Assembly: GCA_947179245.1 (NCBI GenBank)
Contig: CAMXBD010000018.1
Coordinates: forward strand, 1-36,161
Origin: an uncultured Lachnospiraceae bacterium
GTDB lineage: Bacteria; Bacillota; Clostridia; Lachnospirales; Lachnospiraceae
Length of the DNA: 36,161 nucleotides
Reading direction: 5' to 3'
Under the pieces are notes generated by a model that saw nothing but the letters and a program-made list of their open reading frames with translations, ran no database searches and was not told the origin of the DNA. This document shows positions 27,407-36,161 of the stretch, in pieces (within the stretch, counting starts at the first letter, position 1; each line of letters opens with the position of its first letter). Made by a program: the position numbers and the translations under genes.

Positions 27407-28465
27407 ATGAAAATTGCAGTATTTTTTCCGGGAATAGGCTATCATTGTGACAAACCGCTGTTATATTACAGCGGAAAAATTGCAGAGCAGTATCATTTTG
27501 AGACATATAGAATAACCTATACTGGTTTAAGCAGATCAGTAGATGAGGCGTTTGAGCAGGCAGTTGCTCAGACTGAGGATGCGTTGGCGCAAATTAATTG
27601 GAGCCAATATGAGGAAATACTTTTTGTGTCAAAAAGTATTGGCACAATCGCAGCGTCCGTTTATGCTAAGAAGCATGGGATTAATTGCAGAAATATTTAT
27701 TATACGCCGTTGGAAAAAACTTTTGCCTATAGTCCGCAGTCCGGAATCGTCTTCCATGGCACTAATGATTCATGGGTGGAAACGGCAATCATTACCGCTA
27801 AATGTCGGGAGTACGCTCTGCCGCTGCATATTATAGAGGGCGTCAATCATTCACTTGAGACCAAAGATGATACGATGAGAAATCTCAGTATATTAATGCG
27901 GGTGATGGAATTGACGAAGAGTTATATTGCGGATGGGATTCAGTACAGGCAGTTAGGTGAAGGGGATTTATGCCGTGAACTTTTCAGTGGATTTATCCGG
28001 CATCAGAATGTTACGAAGTGCCGGAGAAAAGAAAATGGAAGCTGGGTTATAAAAGATGATCCCTTTATTGACGATTGGAGCGAAAATGACTATAAGTTTC
28101 TGGTCAGCTGTTTGACTAATACAGTCAATGCAGGTGGTTTTGTCTATGCCGCCTTTTGTGATGGTGTTTTAAAAGGATTTGTCTCTGTGGAATCAGCTAT
28201 GTTCGGAGGTATAAATAAATATCTTGATCTGTCAAGTATTCATGTGTCCGAGGATATGCGCGGAAGAGGGATTGGAAAGATGCTTTTCTTGGCGGCAGCA
28301 GAGTGGGCAAAGCAGAAGGGAGCGGGTAAGTTGTACATCTCAGCTCATTCGGCAGTGGAGACGCAGGCGTTTTACCGTACCATGGGGTGCGTGGAAGCAC
28401 AGGAGTACAATAAGGAGCATGTGGAAAGAGAGCCTTATGACTGTCAGCTGGAATATGTATTATAA
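27407..28465 (+). CDS. Alpha/beta-hydrolase-like domain fused to GNAT acetyltransferase
   Basis: N-term KIAVFFPGIGYHCDKPLLYYSGK...EEILFVSKSIGTIAASVYA...GIVFHGTNDSWV...IIEGVNHSLE; C-term LSSIHVSEDMRGRGIGKMLFLAAAEWAK...AFYRTMGC. Confidence 0.8.
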   Translation: MKIAVFFPGIGYHCDKPLLYYSGKIAEQYHFETYRITYTGLSRSVDEAFEQAVAQTEDALAQINWSQYEEILFVSKSIGTIAASVYAKKHGINCRNIYYTPLEKTFAYSPQSGIVFHGTNDSWVETAIITAKCREYALPLHIIEGVNHSLETKDDTMRNLSILMRVMELTKSYIADGIQYRQLGEGDLCRELFSGFIRHQNVTKCRRKENGSWVIKDDPFIDDWSENDYKFLVSCLTNTVNAGGFVYAAFCDGVLKGFVSVESAMFGGINKYLDLSSIHVSEDMRGRGIGKMLFLAAAEWAKQKGAGKLYISAHSAVETQAFYRTMGCVEAQEYNKEHVEREPYDCQLEYVL

Positions 28466-28480
28466 GAAAAATATTTTCAG

Positions 28481-28534
28481 AACCGGATGCCATATATTTT
28501 TTGTAAAGTATATTGCATCCGGTTTCCTTTTTTG
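28481..28534 (+). terminator. Rho-independent terminator ending the aroA-to-GNAT gene run
   Basis: aaccggatgc ... gcatccggtt perfect 10-bp stem, then tccttttttg. Confidence 0.8.
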
Positions 28535-28637
28535 ATAGACTAAAGTAGTCTGAAGAAATGGAATTCTGTTATGCATGTCAGGCATTTCGCCACGATTTCC
28601 ATTATTTCATTATTCTGAGGGATTTATTTGAAGGACT

Positions 28638-28830
28638 TCGGGTTTGCGAAGCGAATCTCGCAAATTAAATTCCAAAGCAACTTACTTGAGAAATTCCGAA
28701 GCGACTTATTTGAGAGATTCCGAGTTCGCGAAGCGAATCTCGTAAATTAAATTCCGAAGCGACTTACTTGAGAGATTCCGAGTTCGCGAAGCGAATCTCG
28801 TAAATTAAATTCCGAAGGAATTTAATTTTT
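28638..28830. repeat. Tandem hairpin array: 34-bp hairpin subunits alternating with 24-bp subunits (58-bp composite unit)
   Basis: Unit starts 28638 (diverged), 28720 and 28778. 34-bp: ccgagttcgcgaagcgaatctcgtaaattaaatt; 24-bp: ccgaagcgacttacttgagagatt. One extra 24-bp copy lies between units 1 and 2 (82 = 58+24). Order: 34'-24'-24-34-24-34-hairpin end. Confidence 0.9.
28802..28830 (+). terminator. AT-rich perfect hairpin closing the repeat array (terminator-like)
   Basis: aaattaaattcc-gaa-ggaatttaattt, 12-bp perfect stem, then TT. Confidence 0.5.
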
Positions 28831-28945
28831 GGAAAGGAGGGTTGAAGTGTCATTTATTGGACACATAGAATGATAGACTATGGTTAGAAGTTGTGATTGT
28901 CTATGTGAGGCGGTCATAATAATCACTAAAATAATAAAAATAGGA

Positions 28946-28994
28946 TTGACAAAATCGAACATTTGTTTTAATCTGGTAAAAGAACAGATGTTCT
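28946..28994 (+). promoter_or_regulatory. SOS-regulated recA promoter with two LexA/DinR-type boxes
   Basis: TTGACA 28946-28951, 17-nt spacer, TAATCT 28969-28974; CGAACATTTGTTTT (28956-28969) in the spacer; AGAACAGATGTTCT (28981-28994). Both fit GAAC-N4-GTT[C/T]. Confidence 0.8.
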
Positions 28995-29015
28995 AAATGA
29001 AAAGGAGAACATGGT

Positions 29016-30089
29016 ATGGAAAGAGAAGAAAAATTAAAAGCATTAGACGCAGCTTTAGGACAGATAGAGAGACAGTTCGGTAAAGGAGCCGTTATGAAAC
29101 TCGGTGATCCTTCCGTGCAGATGAATGTAGAGACGATTCCCACAGGCTCCCTAAGTCTTGATCTGGCATTGGGACTCGGAGGTATTCCGAAGGGGAGGAT
29201 TGTGGAAATCTACGGACCAGAGTCCAGTGGTAAGACTACAGTAACGTTACATATGATTGCAGAGGTACAGAAGCGGGGTGGTATAGCCGGATTTATCGAT
29301 GCGGAACATGCGCTTGATCCCGTGTATGCGAAGAATATCGGGGTAGATATTGATAATTTGTATATTTCCCAGCCGGACTGCGGTGAGCAGGCATTAGAAA
29401 TCACAGAGACGATGGTGCGCTCCGGGGCGGTGGATATTATTGTAGTGGACTCTGTTGCGGCTTTAGTGCCGAAAGCGGAAATTGATGGTGATATGGGAGA
29501 CAGTCATGTGGGACTGCAGGCACGTCTGATGTCACAGGCACTCCGTAAGCTGACAGCGGTAATCAGCAAATCTAACTGTACGGTTATTTTTATTAACCAG
29601 CTTCGTGAGAAAGTGGGTATCATGTTTGGTAATCCGGAGACAACTACAGGCGGACGTGCACTGAAGTTTTATTCTTCCGTTCGTCTGGACGTCAGGAGAA
29701 TTGAATCTCTCAAGCAGGGTGGAGAGGTAATCGGTAACAGAACGAGAGTCAAGGTTGTTAAGAATAAGATCGCGCCGCCATTTAAAGAGGCAGAATTTGA
29801 CATAATGTTTGGAGAAGGTATTTCCGTTGTAGGAGATATATTAGACCTTGCAGCAGAGAATAACATCATCAATAAGAGTGGTGCATGGTATGCTTATGAG
29901 GGTAATAAGATTGGACAGGGAAGAGAGAATGCGAAACAGTATCTCAGAGATAATCCGGCAGTCTGTACAGAGGTAGAGCGTAAGGTTAGAGAACTGTTTA
30001 ATCTTGAGACAGATGCCGCAGATGATGCGAAACCTGCATCAGAAACAGCAAAGAAAGCTGCTAAAGAGACCGGCAAGTCAGAGAAGTAA
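29016..30089 (+). CDS. recA: Recombinase RecA
   Basis: [19 protein letters not shown]; Walker [47 protein letters not shown]. Confidence 0.98.
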   Translation: MEREEKLKALDAALGQIERQFGKGAVMKLGDPSVQMNVETIPTGSLSLDLALGLGGIPKGRIVEIYGPESSGKTTVTLHMIAEVQKRGGIAGFIDAEHALDPVYAKNIGVDIDNLYISQPDCGEQALEITETMVRSGAVDIIVVDSVAALVPKAEIDGDMGDSHVGLQARLMSQALRKLTAVISKSNCTVIFINQLREKVGIMFGNPETTTGGRALKFYSSVRLDVRRIESLKQGGEVIGNRTRVKVVKNKIAPPFKEAEFDIMFGEGISVVGDILDLAAENNIINKSGAWYAYEGNKIGQGRENAKQYLRDNPAVCTEVERKVRELFNLETDAADDAKPASETAKKAAKETGKSEK

Positions 30090-30159
30090 TAATTAAAAAG
30101 TAACAACGACAGTAGTTAATGTCAGATTATAATAGTCGTGTTTACTATGGAGAATATAA

Positions 30160-30789
30160 ATGTTTGTGACACAGATATCCGGAATATCGAAATCAAGGTA
30201 TCGGATTTACTTGGACGGACAGTTCGCTTTTGTATTATACAAAGGCGAACTGCGTCAATTTCAAATCAAAGAGAATCAGGAACTTTCTGAAGAGATTTAC
30301 CAGCATATCATGACGCAGATACTGCCAAAGCGTGCGAAACTGCGCAGTATGAATCTGCTCCAGTCAAAAGATTATACGCGAAAACAATTAGAAGATAAAT
30401 TGGTGCTGGGGGAATATCCGGCGGAATGTATCAGTGAGGCGATTGCTTATGTGGAATCCTACGGATATATAGACGACAGGCGCTATGCGAGAGATTTTAT
30501 TGAATATAATCTTCAAAACAAAAGTAAAAAGCGCATAGAAACGGACTTGATACGCAAAGGAATTGCTAAGGATGTTATTCAGGAAGCATTTGAGGAACTG
30601 GAAGTTCTGGGTGTGGAACAGGATGAATTAGCTATGGCTTGCGAACTGCTCAATAAGAAAAAATATTGTGCAGATACAGCCACCAAACAGGAACAGCAAA
30701 AAATGTACGGATTCCTATTTAGAAAAGGTTTTTGCAGTGACATAATCAGCAAGGCACTTTTGCTTGACATAACATCAAATTCAGTATAA
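30160..30789 (+). CDS. recX: Regulatory protein RecX
   Basis: AKLRSMNLLQSKDYTRKQLEDKLVLGEYPAECISEAIAYVESYGYIDDRRYARDFIEYNLQNKSKKRIETDLIRKGI; directly after recA. Confidence 0.9.
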   Translation: MFVTQISGISKSRYRIYLDGQFAFVLYKGELRQFQIKENQELSEEIYQHIMTQILPKRAKLRSMNLLQSKDYTRKQLEDKLVLGEYPAECISEAIAYVESYGYIDDRRYARDFIEYNLQNKSKKRIETDLIRKGIAKDVIQEAFEELEVLGVEQDELAMACELLNKKKYCADTATKQEQQKMYGFLFRKGFCSDIISKALLLDITSNSV

Positions 30790-30893
30790 AATTGAAGTGT
30801 TGTAATTTTGCTTATTATAGAATGTTCTTACAAATAGATGGTTAAAACAATGTAAACATTCTAGAATAGATTATGTACAATGAAAACTAAATA

Positions 30894-30906
30894 AGGAGGT
30901 GCTCCT
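30894..30906 (+). promoter_or_regulatory. Mini-hairpin containing the rny Shine-Dalgarno sequence
   Basis: AGGAG-gtg-CTCCT perfect 5-bp stem, ending 3 nt before the ATG at 30910. Confidence 0.5.
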
Positions 30907-30909
30907 GTA

Positions 30910-32457
30910 ATGTTGCAAGTTGTGGTAGCAGTAGTCATCACGCTGGTAATTTCTATTCCGGTATCTGCCTTGGTTGCAATCAACTATCGCAAGAAAGTTG
31001 TGGAAGCCAAGATCGGAAACGCAGATGATAAAGCCAGAGAAATTATTGACGAAGCTCTCAAAACTGCTGAGGCGAAAAAGCGCGAATCACTTCTTGAAGT
31101 CAAGGAAGAGTCTATTCGTACTAAGAATGAACTCGACAAGGAAATCAAGGAACGTCGTGCGGAGGCACAACGTTATGAACGCCGTGTGCAGCAGAAAGAA
31201 GAGAACATCGATAAGAAAGCCGATGCTATTGAGAAAAAGGAAGCCAGTTTAGCACAAAGAGAAGAATCTTTAGCAAAACAGCGGGAAGAGATTTCTAAGT
31301 TAAACGAGCAGAGATTACAGGAACTGGAACGAATCTCAGGTTTGACCTCCGAACAAGCAAAAGATTATTTGTTGAAAATTGTTGAAGATGAAGTGAAACA
31401 TGAAACTGCTGTCATGATCAAAGAGATCGAAAGCAGGGCAAAGGAAGAAGCAGATAAGAAAGCAAAGGAATATGTTGTTACGGCTATTCAGAAATGTGCG
31501 GCTGATCACGTATCCGAGACGACGATATCTGTTGTACAGCTTCCTAACGATGAGATGAAGGGTAGGATCATCGGCAGAGAGGGACGTAATATCAGGACTC
31601 TTGAGACCATGACAGGCGTTGACTTAATTATTGACGATACGCCGGAAGCAGTTATTTTATCCGGATTTGACCCGATTCGCAGGGAAGTGGCGAGAATTGC
31701 GCTTGAGAAACTGATTGTGGATGGACGTATTCATCCTGCAAGAATTGAGGAGATGGTAGAGAAGGCGCAGAAAGAAGTAGAAGTAATGATCAAAGAGGAA
31801 GGTGAGGCTGCTACGCTTGAAGTTGGTGTACATGGCATTCACCCCGAACTCGTGAGATTACTTGGTAAGATGAAGTTTAGAACCAGTTATGGTCAGAACG
31901 CTTTAAAACATTCAATTGAAGTTGCTCAGTTGTCCGGTCTACTTGCTGCTGAGATGGGATTGGATGTCAGAATGGCGAAACGTGCAGGCTTATTGCATGA
32001 TATTGGTAAAGCAGTAGACCATGAGATGGAAGGTTCGCATATTCAGTTGGGCGTGGAACTTTGTAGAAAGTACAAAGAGTCGCCGACTGTAATCAATGCA
32101 GTCGAGTCTCATCATGGTGATGTTGAACCGCAGACTCTGATCGCATGTCTTGTACAAGCAGCGGATACGATATCTGCGGCAAGACCGGGTGCAAGAAGAG
32201 AGACATTAGAAACATATACAACAAGACTAAAACAATTAGAAGACATTACAAACAATTTCAAAGGTGTTGATAAATCTTTTGCTATTCAGGCAGGTAGAGA
32301 GATTCGTGTTATGGTAGTTCCGGAACAGATTAACGATTCTGACATGGTATTACTCGCAAGAGATATTTCTAAGCAGATTGAAGCTGAATTAGAGTATCCC
32401 GGACAGATCAAAGTTAACGTGATTCGAGAAAGCCGTGTTATTGACTATGCTAAATAA
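30910..32457 (+). CDS. rny: Ribonuclease Y
   Basis: N-terminal TM, coiled coil, KH region ([49 protein letters not shown]), HD motif [17 protein letters not shown]. Confidence 0.97.
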   Translation: MLQVVVAVVITLVISIPVSALVAINYRKKVVEAKIGNADDKAREIIDEALKTAEAKKRESLLEVKEESIRTKNELDKEIKERRAEAQRYERRVQQKEENIDKKADAIEKKEASLAQREESLAKQREEISKLNEQRLQELERISGLTSEQAKDYLLKIVEDEVKHETAVMIKEIESRAKEEADKKAKEYVVTAIQKCAADHVSETTISVVQLPNDEMKGRIIGREGRNIRTLETMTGVDLIIDDTPEAVILSGFDPIRREVARIALEKLIVDGRIHPARIEEMVEKAQKEVEVMIKEEGEAATLEVGVHGIHPELVRLLGKMKFRTSYGQNALKHSIEVAQLSGLLAAEMGLDVRMAKRAGLLHDIGKAVDHEMEGSHIQLGVELCRKYKESPTVINAVESHHGDVEPQTLIACLVQAADTISAARPGARRETLETYTTRLKQLEDITNNFKGVDKSFAIQAGREIRVMVVPEQINDSDMVLLARDISKQIEAELEYPGQIKVNVIRESRVIDYAK

Positions 32458-32475
32458 GGATAGTGTGTAAAATAA

Positions 32476-32527
32476 GATAAGGAAAGTATTGAGAATGCAG
32501 TGTTTTCAAGACTTTCCTTATTTTTTA
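32476..32527 (+). terminator. Rho-independent terminator after rny
   Basis: ataaggaaagt ... actttccttat then ttttt. Confidence 0.85.
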
Positions 32528-32639
32528 TGTAATAGGAAATTGCTCCCTGTTTTCGAGTTCGCGAAAATTGCAATATAAAAGAATAAATTTTATATCTTGT
32601 CCATATACTCTAATAGTTACATTATTTTGGAGGTAAATT

Positions 32640-32879
32640 ATGGCAAGAGGACAACGGAAATCGATCGAAGAAAAAATTCAACAGAAACAGCAAGTGATTG
32701 ATGCATTAGAAACACGTATAGAACATGAAAGAGAAGAACTGGAAGCGTTAATAAGTGAACAAAAACAAAAAGAGGTAGAAAGTCTTTATGATTTCATTAA
32801 AACGTCTGATTTAAGCGTTGACGAAGCTACAGAGGTATTACAACAATATGTGGCAGAGCATGAAGAGGTTCTGGCGTAA
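32640..32879 (+). CDS. Small coiled-coil hypothetical protein (79 aa)
   Basis: MARGQRKSIEEKIQQKQQVIDALETRIEHEREELEALISEQKQKEVESLYDFIKTSDLSVDEATEVLQQYVAEHEEVLA; SD ggagg. Confidence 0.75.
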   Translation: MARGQRKSIEEKIQQKQQVIDALETRIEHEREELEALISEQKQKEVESLYDFIKTSDLSVDEATEVLQQYVAEHEEVLA

Positions 32880-33238
32880 AAATAGGGGACAGAGGAAAGA
32901 GATATTTAATTCTTCTGTTCTTTATTTTTTGGAAGTCATCTAATGAAAGAAGATAGAAATTCAATAGAGTGGTACGCTTCTCGGCAGATTAAGACATCAT
33001 GCTTTTACTGTATCTGTACAGAATTACTATAAATGGAAAGAAATCAGGAAGAAAATTGTCTTATCTATATACTTGTGAAATAGAAAGAACTGTAGTAGAA
33101 TATTTAGAAGTGTATGATTGTATACAATTATTCAATGTGTGAATGCTGACTTGAAAGTGATAGAGCATCAATTAAATAATACAGATCAGTATCTCACAGA
33201 CAATTAAAGCAGGCTGAGAAAGGAGTACAGGGATAACG

Positions 33239-34525
33239 ATGAAACCGTACAAAGAGATGAGCAGAGAAGAACTTCTGACACTGAAAGCAGAACTTGAAAA
33301 GCAGTTTGAGGATGCGAAAGGTAAGGGATTAAAATTGGATATGTCCAGAGGAAAACCTACCCCGGCGCAGCTTGATATGACAATGGGTTTGATGGATGTT
33401 TTGAATTCTGAGTCAGATATGAATACGATGGATGGCATAGATACCAGAAATTATGGTCTGATGGATGGTATTCTGGAAGCAAAACATTTGATGGCTGATG
33501 TGATGGGCGGCATTCCGGCTGAGAATGTGATCGTATATGGTAATGCCAGCTTGTCGATTATGTATGATACGGTTTCCCGCGCTGTGACACATGGCGTTCT
33601 TGGAAGTACACCGTGGTGTAAACTGGATAAAGTAAAATTCTTATGTCCTGTACCGGGATATGACAGACATTTTGCAATCACACAGCTTTTCGGAATTGAA
33701 ATGATTACGATTCCTATGACTCCCGAAGGACCGGATATGGATCTGGTAGAGAAGTATGTGTCTGAGGATTCTGCGGTCAAGGGTATCTGGTGTGTGCCGA
33801 AATATTCTAATCCGCAGGGAATTACTTATTCTGATGAGACAGTCAGAAGATTTGCGGCTTTGAAACCGGCGGCTGAGGATTTCCGTATTTATTGGGATAA
33901 TGCATATTCAATCCATCATCTGTATGATGATAATCAGGATCAGATATTGGAGATTTTAAGTGAGTGCGAGAAAGCGGGGAATCCGGATATGGTATATGAG
34001 TTTGCGTCCACATCTAAAATTACATTTTCCGGTGCCGGCATTGCTGCTTTTGCATCCTCTAAAGCGAATGTTGAAGAAGCAAAGAAGTTTATGACGATAC
34101 AGACGATCGGACATGATAAAGTGAATCAGCTCCGCCATGCGAGATATTTTAAGGATCTGAATGGTATGTTGGCGCATATGAAAAAACATGCCGATATCAT
34201 ACGGCCGAAATTTGAAGCGGTCCTTGCAGTTTTAGATAAAGAGCTTGGAGGGCTTGATGTTGGAGAATGGACCAGACCAAGAGGCGGCTATTTTATATCA
34301 TTTGATGCTATGGAGGGATGTGCGAAGGCAATCGTAGCAAAATGTAAAGAGGCAGGAGTTGTCCTGACAGGAGCCGGAGCTACATTCCCTTACGGTATCG
34401 ATCCTAAGGACAGCAATATCCGTATTGCACCATCTTATCCTACTTCAGAGGAAATGGCTGCAGCAACAGATTTGTTTGTGCTTTGTGTAAAATTAGTCAG
34501 CGTGGAGAAACTGCTGGCAGCATAA
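33239..34525 (+). CDS. PLP-dependent aminotransferase, MocR-type/aspartate aminotransferase-like
   Basis: LDMSRGKPTPAQLDM, CPVPGYDRHFAI, CVPKYSNPQGITYSDETVRRFA, YEFASTSKITFSGAGIAAFASS, WTRPRGGYFISFDA. Confidence 0.9.
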   Translation: MKPYKEMSREELLTLKAELEKQFEDAKGKGLKLDMSRGKPTPAQLDMTMGLMDVLNSESDMNTMDGIDTRNYGLMDGILEAKHLMADVMGGIPAENVIVYGNASLSIMYDTVSRAVTHGVLGSTPWCKLDKVKFLCPVPGYDRHFAITQLFGIEMITIPMTPEGPDMDLVEKYVSEDSAVKGIWCVPKYSNPQGITYSDETVRRFAALKPAAEDFRIYWDNAYSIHHLYDDNQDQILEILSECEKAGNPDMVYEFASTSKITFSGAGIAAFASSKANVEEAKKFMTIQTIGHDKVNQLRHARYFKDLNGMLAHMKKHADIIRPKFEAVLAVLDKELGGLDVGEWTRPRGGYFISFDAMEGCAKAIVAKCKEAGVVLTGAGATFPYGIDPKDSNIRIAPSYPTSEEMAAATDLFVLCVKLVSVEKLLAA

Positions 34526-34603
34526 GCAGTATTGGACAGAATACGCAGAGTGTTGTATGATAAGAGAAGTAACTTGTAAACAGCAGAAATAACAGGCGGT
34601 GAG

Positions 34604-35161
34604 GTGTGTATGGATAAGTACGAGCGTATTGGAAGAGAATTGGTGCACAAAGGTGCCATCATAGATTATTATCAGGATACGGTCAAAATTCCTAACGGAA
34701 ATATTGCGAAATGGGATTACATTAAGCACAAAGGCGCGGCGGCTGTGGTGGCTGTGAAGGAAGACGGGAAACTTCTGATGGTCAGACAATATAGGAATGC
34801 ATTGGACAGAGAAACTTTAGAGATTCCGGCAGGAGGCTTAAATGATGTGGATGAGCCTACAGATATTGCGGCTGCAAGAGAATTGGAAGAGGAGACCGGA
34901 TATACGGCTGGAAAGCTGGAACTTCTTCTGTCGCTGCGGACTACTGTTGCGTTTTGTGATGAGAAAATCGACGTTTATGTGGCAACCGATTTAAAAAGGA
35001 GTAAACAGCATCTGGATGAGGATGAATATCTGGATGTAGAGAGTCACGATGTTGAAGAACTGATGCAGATGATTTATGACTGCAAGATTCAGGACGGCAA
35101 AACTGTTTCTGCAATATTGGCATATAACAGTAAATACAGGCAGGGTGGAAGTTCTGTTTAG
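34604..35161 (+). CDS. NUDIX hydrolase, ADP-ribose pyrophosphatase-like
   Basis: Nudix box GGLNDVDEPTDIAAARELEEETGY; LLMVRQYRNALDRETLEIPAG. Confidence 0.9.
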   Translation: MCMDKYERIGRELVHKGAIIDYYQDTVKIPNGNIAKWDYIKHKGAAAVVAVKEDGKLLMVRQYRNALDRETLEIPAGGLNDVDEPTDIAAARELEEETGYTAGKLELLLSLRTTVAFCDEKIDVYVATDLKRSKQHLDEDEYLDVESHDVEELMQMIYDCKIQDGKTVSAILAYNSKYRQGGSSV

Positions 35162-35197
35162 TGTTTTTTCTATCAAAATGCAATGGAGGAAGTGTCT

Positions 35198-35380
35198 ATG
35201 AACGAAAGTGAAGCTAAGAAATTGGCACACGAACTAGCAATGGAATATGTCAAAGAGAAACAGATGTTGAGTAACCCTATATTGGACAATATTCCTAATA
35301 TGGTAGCCAAGTTTGCCGATATCAACAAGAGTTTTTATGATGCAATCATAAATAACAGTACTTTAAGAGACTTATATTAG
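35198..35380 (+). CDS. Small conserved hypothetical protein (60 aa)
   Basis: MNESEAKKLAHELAMEYVKEKQMLSNPILDNIPNMVAKFADINKSFYDAIINNSTLRDLY; SD ggagg upstream of ATG 35198 (track start 35183). Confidence 0.6.
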   Translation: MNESEAKKLAHELAMEYVKEKQMLSNPILDNIPNMVAKFADINKSFYDAIINNSTLRDLY

Positions 35381-35401
35381 GACGGACAATTTCAAACAAG
35401 G

Positions 35402-35452
35402 AAAAGACCACCTGTGACGATACATGATAAAATCGTTGCTGGTGGTTTTTTG
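35402..35452 (+). terminator. Rho-independent terminator
   Basis: accacc ... ggtggt with inner acgat/atcgt pairing, then T-run. Confidence 0.75.
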
Positions 35453-35558
35453 TTTATAAGCTTTGTTCATTTTGTGCATGTACGCTCCCTTGTGGACATA
35501 TATATAGGAAGAAAAAGTAATGTTGTGGCAGAGTATACTGTGAAAGAGGGAAGACATA

Positions 35559-36161
35559 GTGCAGCAGTCGTCGTTAAAAAATTGTTATTATGTGGTATAT
35601 CTGTTTATGATCGGACTGTTTCTTGGAATATTGATTGTCAATGTGGGATATGATGCGTGGATCAAAGACGGCAGTCTGCTCGGAACGGATATGATAACAA
35701 AGCTGAAGAACAGTATACTTGATGGAGGCGCTTTATTTAACTACATTGTGAAACACAGAGTATTTACGATATGTATGCTGGCGCTTTTGGCAACCACGAT
35801 GATAGGACTTCCGGCTATATGCGGATATATATGCTATATGGGATTGTCAGCAGGATGTCTTCTGTCGGTGTCGGTCATTCGTTACGGCATCCGGGGACTG
35901 TTGTTGATGGCAGCCGGAATCATGCCGCAGGGAATCATGTTGATCCCGGCTTATGCAGGTTTGTTTATATGGGCAGTCGGAGTCAACAGAATGTTGTATT
36001 CAAAGAGTCCATATAAAGAGTGCTATACCAGATACAGCAGGCAGATTTACCTGAAAAAGGGCGTACAAATTATAGCTATCGTTGCAGTTGTCATAATAGG
36101 ATGCCTATTGGAGAGTTATGTTAATCCTAAAATCTTACAAATTATCTTAAAAATCTGTCTA
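35559..36161 (+). CDS. spoIIM: Stage II sporulation protein M (partial at window edge)
   Basis: GTG 35559 after aaagaggg; 201 open codons to the edge: VQQSSLKNCYYVVYLFMIGLFLGILIVNVGYDAWIKDGSLLGTDMITKLKNSILDGGALFNYIVKHRVFTICMLALLATTMIGLPAICGYICYMGLSAGCLLSVSVIRYGIRGLLLMAAGIMPQGIMLIPAYAGLFIWAV... SpoIIM-like TM pattern; NUDIX gene nearby as in Bacillus nudF-spoIIM neighbourhoods. Confidence 0.8.
   Translation, partial: MQQSSLKNCYYVVYLFMIGLFLGILIVNVGYDAWIKDGSLLGTDMITKLKNSILDGGALFNYIVKHRVFTICMLALLATTMIGLPAICGYICYMGLSAGCLLSVSVIRYGIRGLLLMAAGIMPQGIMLIPAYAGLFIWAVGVNRMLYSKSPYKECYTRYSRQIYLKKGVQIIAIVAVVIIGCLLESYVNPKILQIILKICL

Noticed and set aside
28638-28830. CRISPR array
   Set aside because: Spacers are not unique (the 24-bp subunits are themselves repeats), units are contiguous and hairpin-forming, and no cas genes are in the window.
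30974-31252. Out-of-frame 92-aa Lys/Arg-rich ORF inside rny
   Set aside because: +1-frame reading of the coiled-coil codons; no RBS.
32880-33238. Possible gene or remnant between the coiled-coil protein and the aminotransferase
   Set aside because: No ORF with RBS or recognisable motif; AT-rich intergenic DNA without clear structure.
1-36161. tRNA/rRNA genes, prophage or integrase, transposase
   Set aside because: No tRNA cloverleaf, rRNA-like sequence, integrase or transposase motif noticed on either strand by eye.

Overview
This looks like a spore-forming Firmicutes chromosome segment, probably Lachnospiraceae-like (inferred from gene content and codon usage; not tested). From left to right it contains the following. 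(1) A giant surface-type gene (>=4178 aa, frame open from ~47 to 12835) with an acidic N-terminal repeat tract, two transglutaminase-like domains, a probable FN3 domain and about nine ~1-kb modules, including a ~2-kb internal tandem duplication. (2) A Uma2-family nuclease gene, then a degenerate stretch and a 4-TM protein. (3) Two convergent redox modules, each with a TetR gene (TetR-flavodoxin on +; TetR-FMN_bind membrane protein-EFR1-type ferredoxin/flavodoxin on -), whose terminal genes overlap tail to tail. (4) A tightly packed + strand run: aroA, a beta-grasp/MoaD-YukD-like small protein, a 1630-aa DUF4132/YehI-like giant, a NUDIX-GNAT fusion, a J-domain protein and a hydrolase-GNAT fusion, closed by a terminator. 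(5) A short array of 34-bp hairpin and 24-bp subunits, then SOS-type recA, recX, rny, a small coiled-coil protein, a MocR-type aminotransferase, a NUDIX hydrolase and spoIIM running off the window edge. The best candidates for undescribed biology are the beta-grasp/DUF4132/J-domain gene set, the giant modular transglutaminase protein, and the hairpin repeat family near recA with related copies just after two terminators. No database search was possible, so family names rest on motif recognition.
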